Below, in pieces: positions 1-5,683 of a stretch of DNA of 5,683 nt (its first letter is position 1; each line of letters begins with the position of its first letter). This stretch comes from Candidatus Moraniibacteriota bacterium (GTDB lineage: Bacteria > Patescibacteriota > Minisyncoccia > Moranbacterales > UBA1568). The translations under genes and the position numbers were made by a program. A model generated the notes under the pieces. The model searched no databases. It saw only the letters and a list, made by a program, of their open reading frames with translations, and was not told the DNA's origin. The stretch is taken from NCBI GenBank assembly GCA_017992575.1, contig JAGOOJ010000039.1, forward strand, positions 1 through 5,683, read 5' to 3'.

Positions 1-891
1 CATCACAAAGAGCGTGAAGTCCTACGTCAATCAACGGAGCGTCAAGATATCGCTCAGGCGTATTTATTTTTTGGACCGCGGAGCGTGGGGAAAAGTCTCT
101 GCGCTTTGGAGTTTGCTTCGCAACTTACTGGTGAGCCAGATTTCATTCCCAGCGAGGAAAAACCACACCCTTATGACGTCATGGTTCTACGACCGCTCGA
201 AGAGACAAAGCGTGGTGTGACGAAAACAAAAAGTATTCCAGCAGTATCGGTTCGAGAAGCCCTTACCTTTCTTAGTCAGTTTCCAGTGGCGGGAAAATTT
301 CGAGTACTTATCATAGAGGAGGCTCATCGTTTATCGGAGACAGCCCAAAACGTACTTTTGAAAACACTGGAAGAACCACAATCGAGCGCCGTTATTCTTC
401 TCGTGACGCATGAAGTGGGCGCGATATTGCCAACCGTCCTCTCTCGAGTGAAGCGAGTGCGATTTGATTTTATTCCTGAAGAAGAATTGCGGCAGAGTGT
501 CACTTCTTTTGTTCCAGAGGAGGCCTTGACGGAAGTCGCCCCGTTTTTCTTTGCCCTCGGTCGTCCGGGCATGGTTCTGTCGGCACTGAAGGATCCTAAA
601 ACCTTTGTAGTAGAACGGGAATTGTTAGGATCATTATTTCGACTTTCAACCCTGACACTGGCCGAGCGGATGACACTAGCAGAAACGTTGGGACAGCAGG
701 GTGAACGAACAATACGTCTCCTTGAATGGTGGCTTCCGGGGTTGTATCAGCAGGGGAGAAAGTTAACTGATACTTTGACGACTACTCGGTTTTTTAGTCT
801 GCTTGATGAAATAGAAAAAACAATGCGTCTCCTTAAGACAACAGAGAGTAATAAACGACTGCTCTTGGAAAAGCTTTTTTTGATGGTATAA
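1..891 (+). CDS. holB: DNA polymerase III delta-prime subunit (clamp loader), 5'-partial
   Basis: This is the delta-prime subunit of the clamp loader, a cytoplasmic AAA+ complex that opens the sliding clamp and places it on primed DNA. The frame is open from base 1, so the gene starts upstream; a GTG at 85 falls inside the P-loop and cannot be the start. Counting from base 1 (296 residues visible), the AYLFFGP strand leads into Walker A GPRSVGKS (25-32). A Walker B-like strand LIIEEAH lies at 103-109, a sensor-1 region around T136, and the SRC-type arginine-finger motif reads SRV (148-150). The C-terminus ends in NKRLLLEKLF, typical of the delta-prime collar domain. The four-cysteine zinc module usual between Walker A and B is absent. 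The missing N-terminus is probably only a few residues, since the E. coli protein has 334. A gamma/tau (DnaX) identity is less likely because the protein stops right after the collar. An FtsQ-like gene follows 17 bases downstream. Confidence 0.9.
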   Translation, partial: HHKEREVLRQSTERQDIAQAYLFFGPRSVGKSLCALEFASQLTGEPDFIPSEEKPHPYDVMVLRPLEETKRGVTKTKSIPAVSVREALTFLSQFPVAGKFRVLIIEEAHRLSETAQNVLLKTLEEPQSSAVILLVTHEVGAILPTVLSRVKRVRFDFIPEEELRQSVTSFVPEEALTEVAPFFFALGRPGMVLSALKDPKTFVVERELLGSLFRLSTLTLAERMTLAETLGQQGERTIRLLEWWLPGLYQQGRKLTDTLTTTRFFSLLDEIEKTMRLLKTTESNKRLLLEKLFLMV

Positions 892-908
892 GTATTGATG
901 GTGTCTGC

Positions 909-1892
909 ATGCGTTTTCTTTGGAAATCACAACTGAAAAAAGAGCGGGGAAAATTTCTGCCTGAAACCGGGGCGGAAAAAAAGAAAGTGACTCGCAAGGA
1001 GCGTTTGGCGCCGAGAACTATTCGGTGGGCAGTTTTTGGGATGTTTTTTCTATGGATGTTTTTTCTCGGTACAGTAGGATATCTGGTTGTTTTTTCTCCC
1101 CACCTCCAGCTTATTTCGTGGCAGGTAGATGGTCTGGAGCGTATTAGTGAGAAAGATTTTCGTCAGACAGTAGACCAAGAACTTTCTCGGAAGTACTTCG
1201 ACGTGATTCCGAGAAATACGTTTTTCTTCCTTCAGCCGAAAGCCCTTGAACAAGCGCTCCATACACAGTACCCGCTTCTGAGAGAGGTTGTAGTGCAACG
1301 TCACTTCCCTGACCGGCTCGACATTTCGGTGAAGGAACGGGAAACATTGGTCATATGGTGTTCCTTTGAACGCTGTGTGCAGATCCTTGAAGATGGCAGG
1401 GCGGTAGCTGTGACGGATGCTTTGGAGAGAGCAGAGAATCAATCGCATGTACTCAGATTGTATGATGAAAGTGATCAGGAGGTACCACTTGATGAAAACG
1501 TTTTTGATGAAAGTTTTGTGGCGGTGATTCTTGCGTTAAGAGAGGGTCTGCGGAATCGGTTTGGTATTGAAATAGAGAAAAATATACGAATGGCATCGCG
1601 ATATGCGAATGAACTTCGTATGAAAACTGATGATGGATGGGAACTCTATTTTAGTACTCGCATGGCGCCTGAGAAATCACTGAATACTCTGGGGTTACTT
1701 TTGGGATCGGAAATTCCAAAAGAAAAGGAATCATTTCTCCAGTATATTGACCTGCGGACAGAGAATAGGGTGTATTACCGGTATCAGGATGGGACTGTAG
1801 TAACAGAAGTGTCGTCTGAAGAAATAACTAAAACTAAAAAAACAGATTCTCAAGAAAAATCTGTCTCCAGTGGAAAAAAGAAAAAAGAATAA
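909..1892 (+). CDS. ftsQ: FtsQ/DivIB-like cell-division protein with POTRA domain
   Basis: A bitopic membrane protein of the FtsQ/DivIB family, which links FtsB/FtsL and other divisome parts at the septum. Of 327 residues, 1-38 form a basic cytoplasmic tail and about 41-63 one transmembrane helix (AVFGMFFLWMFFLGTVGYLV). Residues 67-147 form a POTRA domain, with the typical opening (WQVDGLERIS) and close (FPDRLDISVKERE). A beta-rich region ends with YIDLRTENRVYYR (279-291), a hallmark of FtsQ C-termini. Residues about 302-327 are a Lys/Ser/Thr/Glu-rich, probably disordered tail ending KKKKE. Two cysteines (151, 156) follow the POTRA domain on the outer face. The ATG at 909 is chosen because it gives the usual short basic N-terminus; the ribosome site is weak (GGTG at 900-903). 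It probably shares a transcript with holB. Family assignment is firm from domain order; the exact divisome partners are inferred from the family. Confidence 0.85.
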   Translation: MRFLWKSQLKKERGKFLPETGAEKKKVTRKERLAPRTIRWAVFGMFFLWMFFLGTVGYLVVFSPHLQLISWQVDGLERISEKDFRQTVDQELSRKYFDVIPRNTFFFLQPKALEQALHTQYPLLREVVVQRHFPDRLDISVKERETLVIWCSFERCVQILEDGRAVAVTDALERAENQSHVLRLYDESDQEVPLDENVFDESFVAVILALREGLRNRFGIEIEKNIRMASRYANELRMKTDDGWELYFSTRMAPEKSLNTLGLLLGSEIPKEKESFLQYIDLRTENRVYYRYQDGTVVTEVSSEEITKTKKTDSQEKSVSSGKKKKE

Positions 1893-1931
1893 CGGGTATT
1901 CATTTGAATGTACGCGTATTCGTTTGGTAGT
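1892..1931 (+). repeat. imperfect 20-base tandem direct repeat after ftsQ
   Basis: Two adjacent 20-base units, 1892-1911 and 1912-1931, match at 15 of 20 positions by direct comparison; the best block is GTATTCATTTG against GTATTCGTTTG. The first unit begins on the last base of the ftsQ stop codon. It may be a local duplication or chance. No function is evident. Confidence 0.4.
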
Positions 1932-1940
1932 AAAGCGACC

Positions 1941-1974
1941 AAAGAAAAAGAGTCCGCTCGGGGCTCTTTTCTTT
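1941..1974. terminator. bidirectional Rho-independent terminator between convergent genes
   Basis: The left arm (1941-1955, AAAGAAAAAGAGTCC) pairs with the right arm (1961-1974, GGGCTCTTTTCTTT) around the five-base loop GCTCG. The stem has one bulged A and one G-T wobble. On the plus strand the stem runs into TCTTTTCTTT, which serves ftsQ; read on the minus strand it ends in CTCTTTTTCTTT, which serves the glycosyltransferase operon. It sits between two convergent stop codons, as expected for a shared terminator. The U-tracts are part of the stem and interrupted by C, so efficiency may differ between directions. Confidence 0.8.
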
Positions 1975-2017
1975 GAGGGATGTGTGACTACTATGGATTG
2001 ATTAGAGGGGGAATGGA

Positions 2018-3931
2018 TTATTGTTTTAGGGTGGCGATGTCTGCTTCTGAGAAGTAATAGATGAGAAAGGAGTCCCCGGCTCGTCCGAGAGGAGTTTTGT
2101 CTTTGAGCCAGGCGTAACTCTGTGTCTCGGGAGGGCGTTCTTTGTAGAGACTTTCTTGATAGAAAAAAGTACAAATAGCATACCATCCAGCCTCAGGGGC
2201 ACGGGATTCCCACCAAGGAATAAACATGTTGCCGAGGTAGTAGCTCGGATTGCTCCCACCAAAGTAGTCGACGCGGATTTTTTCGATGGGTTGTGATACT
2301 ACTGGAACGGAATTGTTAGTGATAGAGCATGGGGATGATGACGTGGCGCAATCAGTGTTATAGATCTCAATCCATTTCTTGAGATGTTTCAAATCCTGAC
2401 CCCAGTCATAATTGGAATCAGTAGCATAGAGATAGCCGTTTTTGTGACCGCCAACGGTCTGATTGAAGTAGGACAGGTAACTCGGATAGCTTAAGAGCAC
2501 TGTGGCCATACTGATAAAGAACACGATACTGAGGAGCACAGTAATCAGTTCCCGGGTAACCCGTTCTTCCTTGTGGCGTTTGTAGAAATCAGCGAGGGTC
2601 TTGCCGATCATCATGTAGAGAAAAGGGAGGATGGGGAAGAGGTGGCGAAAGCCGATGTTGAGGTTTCCAGTGATACTGATATAGCTATAGAAGAGGACAA
2701 AGAATACCGCCAAATACTGGGCTATATTGTTATGGAAGGAATGAGCCAAGAAGAGAGGGAAGGGAAGGAGTTTTTCCTTGGCATACTGTCTTCCGATACG
2801 ATACAAACCATAGATTGTCGTGAAGAGCAGGAGGAGGAGAAAAGGGAGTGTTTCTTTGAGAGCAAAAATAACAGGGAAGTACGAGGGGGAGGCTTCGACG
2901 CTGACCGAACCGAGGAAGTAGTGAACATTGCCAGCCGCAACGCGGGAGAAAACCTTGGCGATACCAACGAAGTACTCTGCGAAGGGAAGGAGGAGTGGAG
3001 ACGCCGTCATGTGGACGATGATATCATGAGTCATTCGGGCCGGGGTATTGGGCTGAGAAAGGAAGAGGTCGGCATGCTCAACGACTTTTTGAGCGGGCAT
3101 GCCCGAGGTATTCAGGGCATAGAGAGCCCAAACCGTAGTGAAGCAAACAACGATGACGGCGAGGAATTTCCACGAATAGGAAAAGAGCGTTCGGAGAGCA
3201 TGACGAAAAGCGGAAAGCGATGCTTCGTCTTTGGTACGAAGTTTGGTGAGGGCATAGAGTATCACAAAGAGTCCAAAAACAGGAAAGAGCAGTACCGCGG
3301 AAAATTTAACTAACTGTGCTAAACCGAGCATGATTCCCGCGAGTACGATATTTTTTCGGGAGGGGTCCCTGAGGAACCGAACGAACCAGTAGAAGGCGAT
3401 GAAAATAAAGGTGGCACTCCCGATGTCGGTCGTGACGTAGTGATTGTGGGCGATGATGTTGGGGTCGAATGCATAAAGCGTAACCGCGAAGACTCCGGCC
3501 AGGGCCCCGCCGAGTTCTCTGGTCCATAAGAAGAGCATGATACCGAGTACCACCGCAATAATCGTGGTGGGGATGCGAGCAAAAAAGAGAATGGTGTCAG
3601 CGTCGTTGCAAGACCATGCTGGACGGGAGCAGTTCACAAACATGTCGCCGACGGCCCACTGCTCGTTGTAACCATCTTGCCATTCTGGAGACTGGAGTGG
3701 AAAGGAGAGTCCAAGGGGGAGGAGCATGAGTCCGGCGAAGTCTTTGAGGAGGGGTGGATGCTCGGGATTGAGACGCATATCGCCGTAGCGCACATAGCTG
3801 TAGGCAGCAGGAATATGCGCCTTTTCATCGTAGGTCATCGATTCCTGGCGAGAGACTGACAGTGACAGAACGAAATGAAACAAGAGGATTCCTGAAACCA
3901 AGAGAATGGCGTGTTTTTTTATAAACTCCAT
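2018..3931 (-). CDS. GT39-family (PMT-like) membrane glycosyltransferase with extracytoplasmic C-terminal domain
   Basis: A 637-residue polytopic membrane protein of the GT-C class, family 39-like, expected to move a sugar from a polyprenyl-phosphate carrier to an acceptor on the outer face of the membrane. After TM1 (about 7-26) the first outer loop carries TYDEKAHI with the Asp-Glu pair at 35-36, then NPEHPPLLK (55-63). DPNIIAHNHYVTTD (156-169) and NIGFRHLFPILPF (425-437) are also family motifs. About ten to twelve helices are visible. The tail from about 485 is extracytoplasmic and contains GGHKNGY, DSNYDWGQDLK (505-515) and DYFGGSNPSYYLG, typical of a subgroup of GT39-like proteins. Two cysteine pairs (101/108 and 528/535) fall in predicted outer segments. 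The ATG has no clear ribosome site and follows the upstream glycosyltransferase gene by 36 AT-rich bases, so the two are probably one operon. Sugar and acceptor (protein, lipid or wall polymer) cannot be told. Confidence 0.85.
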   Translation of the reverse strand: MEFIKKHAILLVSGILLFHFVLSLSVSRQESMTYDEKAHIPAAYSYVRYGDMRLNPEHPPLLKDFAGLMLLPLGLSFPLQSPEWQDGYNEQWAVGDMFVNCSRPAWSCNDADTILFFARIPTTIIAVVLGIMLFLWTRELGGALAGVFAVTLYAFDPNIIAHNHYVTTDIGSATFIFIAFYWFVRFLRDPSRKNIVLAGIMLGLAQLVKFSAVLLFPVFGLFVILYALTKLRTKDEASLSAFRHALRTLFSYSWKFLAVIVVCFTTVWALYALNTSGMPAQKVVEHADLFLSQPNTPARMTHDIIVHMTASPLLLPFAEYFVGIAKVFSRVAAGNVHYFLGSVSVEASPSYFPVIFALKETLPFLLLLLFTTIYGLYRIGRQYAKEKLLPFPLFLAHSFHNNIAQYLAVFFVLFYSYISITGNLNIGFRHLFPILPFLYMMIGKTLADFYKRHKEERVTRELITVLLSIVFFISMATVLLSYPSYLSYFNQTVGGHKNGYLYATDSNYDWGQDLKHLKKWIEIYNTDCATSSSPCSITNNSVPVVSQPIEKIRVDYFGGSNPSYYLGNMFIPWWESRAPEAGWYAICTFFYQESLYKERPPETQSYAWLKDKTPLGRAGDSFLIYYFSEADIATLKQ

Positions 3932-3967
3932 AGTGAAAATATTTTTTATTTTACATCAAGAGAACGT

Positions 3968-5581
3968 TTAGTTCTGTGGGCTCGGTAAAATGATCACATC
4001 GAATTCGCCACCTTCTCGCGGGCCATTCATATCGATGTGTTCCGTATAGGCGTCTGGGTATAGTTTGGTTACTTTTTTTGCGAGGTTTTCATTGTAATGA
4101 ATCATGAGAAAAACACTGCCACGCCGGAGTACGGTATCTTCGGCAATGATTTCCAGATTGGGTACTCGATGGTAGGTGAGAAAATAGACCGGGTGAGCAT
4201 AGACCGGCAAATTGAATCGGTCATTGCGTCCCTTTTCATCAATCAAGATATACTTGTGTGTCGTCGCAGGGAGTGAGAGGAGGTAGCGGGCCATATTCGT
4301 GTAGCTTTCATTGAAGTAATTGGAAGCATGGATATTGTTTGGAAAAAAGACGAAATATTTAGTGAGATTCCACGTGGCACTGGCAACGAGCGCGATGATA
4401 AGCAGTGAAAACAGCGCTGTTTTGGTGCCAGGTTGAGAGCGGAGTGCTCTCTGGAATATCCAAAAAGCTGAGAGAGTAGCCATGAGGAAGACCGGCATCT
4501 GGGTACCGATGGAGCGGAGGGCATGAGGCAGACTTTCGTCGGTCAAGAATTCCGGAATAAGCATGACAAAAAATGATCCCAGAAGAAAGAAGTTGGTTAC
4601 GAGACGAGTGTCACGATCACCTTCCCGCAGGCGTTTGCCAAGAAGGGTGACGGTTTGCCAAATAAGAAAGAGAAATCCGGCAAGGAAAAAAGTACCAATA
4701 AAAGGATCGAGTACCGGGTAGGGTGGATAATTGTGACGCCAATTTTGGTCCCCCCAGAAGTTGTATTTGAGGAGTGAGAGGGAAAATGTTTTGGCGATAG
4801 TACCAGGAATGTTGCCATGATTCAGTTCCGGGTTGAAGACAGAGATATGGGTGGAACGCGAAGCGAAATTATCAGGGTGAGCAATAAAAAAGTCGTAGAA
4901 CATCGGTGAGGCAGTGATGAAGGCACCTAAGATAAATACGAGAGCATGTTTCCAAAACCGTTTATAAAATTTCTCGTAGGACAAGAAGAGAGCAGGGAGG
5001 AGAATCAAGAGCATGAGTGGAGCAACACGGAAAGCGATGTAGGTATGAATACCAATTCCGAAAATGAGTCCGGAGAAGAGAAAGTCACGCCACAGGCGGG
5101 TACGGAGTCCTCGGAAGAAGAAGTAGAAGGAAAAAGTGAGCACGAAGGTAACCATGATGGCTCGGAAGCCAATGCGGGAAAAGTTAATGGCCCAGTAGGA
5201 GGTAGCGAGCATAAAAGCGCCGAGGAGGCCGGCCACTTTGCGATGAAACAGCTCTTTGCCGAGGAAATACATACCAAGTACCCCGAGGGTACCAAAGAGA
5301 ATAGAGGCAAACTTGAGCCCCGTAAGAGTATTGCCTAAAAATGAGATGAAAAAGGCTTGAATATTAATAAACAGCCCCTCGCGACCAAAATTGGCAGGGT
5401 AGAAGAGTTTATAGGTATGTGTTTCAAGGGCATGGACAGCATCGACGCCGTTGGCTGCTTCATCAGGATAGAGACCGACGGGAATCGTTTCGATATGAGA
5501 GAAGCGAACCGTAAAGGCCAGAACCACAATACAGATGAGTGAGAGTGTGGTAACAAGAGAAAGATTTTTCTTTTCAAACAT
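3968..5581 (-). CDS. GT39/ArnT-like membrane glycosyltransferase
   Basis: A second GT-C membrane glycosyltransferase, 537 residues from the ATG at 5581. It is expected to use a lipid-phosphate-linked sugar donor outside the membrane. TM1 is about 8-26; the first outer loop carries VGLYPDEAANGVDA with the Asp-Glu pair at 40-41, the signature of PMT/ArnT-type enzymes. Further family-like marks are NFGREGLF (65-72), SRIGFRA (135-141) and HALRSIGTQMP (353-363). Roughly eleven to twelve helices are visible, followed by a soluble C-terminal domain from about 425. The open frame extends upstream to a TTG at 5617, which adds 12 residues. The ATG is preferred because it gives the usual short lysine-rich head before TM1, but neither start has a good Shine-Dalgarno sequence. 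It is the first gene of a likely two-gene operon driven by the promoter near 5650. Despite the shared fold, its motifs and C-terminal domain differ clearly from the downstream partner, so this is not a recent duplication. Substrate unknown. Confidence 0.85.
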   Translation of the reverse strand: MFEKKNLSLVTTLSLICIVVLAFTVRFSHIETIPVGLYPDEAANGVDAVHALETHTYKLFYPANFGREGLFINIQAFFISFLGNTLTGLKFASILFGTLGVLGMYFLGKELFHRKVAGLLGAFMLATSYWAINFSRIGFRAIMVTFVLTFSFYFFFRGLRTRLWRDFLFSGLIFGIGIHTYIAFRVAPLMLLILLPALFLSYEKFYKRFWKHALVFILGAFITASPMFYDFFIAHPDNFASRSTHISVFNPELNHGNIPGTIAKTFSLSLLKYNFWGDQNWRHNYPPYPVLDPFIGTFFLAGFLFLIWQTVTLLGKRLREGDRDTRLVTNFFLLGSFFVMLIPEFLTDESLPHALRSIGTQMPVFLMATLSAFWIFQRALRSQPGTKTALFSLLIIALVASATWNLTKYFVFFPNNIHASNYFNESYTNMARYLLSLPATTHKYILIDEKGRNDRFNLPVYAHPVYFLTYHRVPNLEIIAEDTVLRRGSVFLMIHYNENLAKKVTKLYPDAYTEHIDMNGPREGGEFDVIILPSPQN

Positions 5582-5645
5582 ACTGAGCAAGTGGACACAT
5601 ATTTTTTGGTGCCACAAGTATTTTTTTTTGGACTTCTATGGTAGA

Positions 5646-5654
5646 ATTATAGCA
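5646..5654 (-). promoter_or_regulatory. extended -10 promoter for the glycosyltransferase operon
   Basis: Read on the minus strand the site is TGCTATAAT: a perfect TATAAT box (5646-5651) with the extended TG at the right spacing. The -35 hexamer at a 17-base spacing (5669-5674, TTTTCT) is poor, which fits an extended -10 promoter. Transcription would start near 5638-5640, giving a leader of about 58 bases to the ATG at 5581. No operator or riboswitch fold is evident in the leader, which includes a run of nine A on the transcript strand (5621-5629). Confidence 0.65.
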
Positions 5655-5683
5655 AAGTTTGAAGCAAAAGAAAAATATTTTTT

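Noticed and set aside
85..87. GTG as start of the delta-prime gene
   Set aside because: It encodes the Val inside the Walker A motif; the frame upstream to base 1 reads as the conserved AYLFFGP strand, so the gene is simply cut by the window edge.
14..220. A 68-codon frame at the left edge
   Set aside because: It overlaps the delta-prime P-loop region in another frame and has no coding signature of its own.
1491..1517. GATGAAA...GTTTT repeated within ftsQ
   Set aside because: It reflects two similar codon runs (DEN-VF and DES-F) in a coding region and is too short to signify a repeat element.
1898..1909. ATTCA-TT-TGAAT palindrome after ftsQ
   Set aside because: A two-base loop cannot form a normal hairpin and the arms are AT-rich; it is probably chance within the tandem repeat.
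2573..3313. A 246-codon plus-strand open frame antisense to the GT39-like gene
   Set aside because: It is very rich in Glu, Gly and Arg with no recognisable domain, as expected from the complement of a membrane-protein gene; the minus-strand frame carries several family motifs over the same bases.
3936..3952. AAAATA/TATTTT inverted repeat between the two glycosyltransferase genes
   Set aside because: The stem is only A-T pairs, six long, too weak to be a terminator; the gap is better read as an ordinary AT-rich operon spacer.
4946..5338. A 130-codon plus-strand open frame antisense to the ArnT-like gene
   Set aside because: Same Glu/Gly/Ser-rich antisense composition over hydrophobic helices, no motif, and the minus-strand gene is convincing.

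Overview
The window most resembles a piece of bacterial chromosome from a Candidate Phyla Radiation (Patescibacteria) or similar uncultivated lineage. This rests on family resemblance: the end of the FtsQ-like protein (YIDLR...VYYR) and the style of the two membrane glycosyltransferases recall that group. No marker gene is present, so the assignment is tentative. The genes read cleanly in the standard code, TGA is not used as a sense codon inside them, and base composition is moderate by eye. There are no rRNAs, tRNAs, CRISPR arrays, transposase genes or phage genes.

Left half, plus strand: the window opens inside a gene for the DNA polymerase III delta-prime subunit (clamp loader, holB type), missing only its extreme 5' end. 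After 17 bases comes an FtsQ/DivIB-like cell-division protein with one membrane anchor and a POTRA domain. The two are probably co-transcribed. A strong hairpin follows in the short gap before the strand switch. It has a U-tract on both strands and probably terminates transcription from both sides.

Right half, minus strand: two large polytopic membrane proteins of the GT-C/GT39 (PMT/ArnT-like) class lie in tandem 36 bases apart, probably as one operon. A good extended -10 promoter (TGCTATAAT) lies upstream of the first. Each carries the Asp-Glu motif in its first extracytoplasmic loop that is typical of enzymes moving a sugar from a polyprenyl-phosphate carrier to an acceptor outside the membrane. 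Their acceptors and sugars cannot be read from the sequence.

The two halves are functionally unrelated housekeeping (replication and division) and cell-surface glycosylation modules that converge on a shared terminator. I see no sign of an undescribed defence, mobile or regulatory system. The most notable points are the loss of the zinc module in delta-prime, paired cysteines in the extracytoplasmic parts of several proteins, the lysine-rich tail on FtsQ, and an imperfect 20-base tandem repeat after ftsQ. No stretch over 300 bases lacks a gene; the longest gap is 125 bases.
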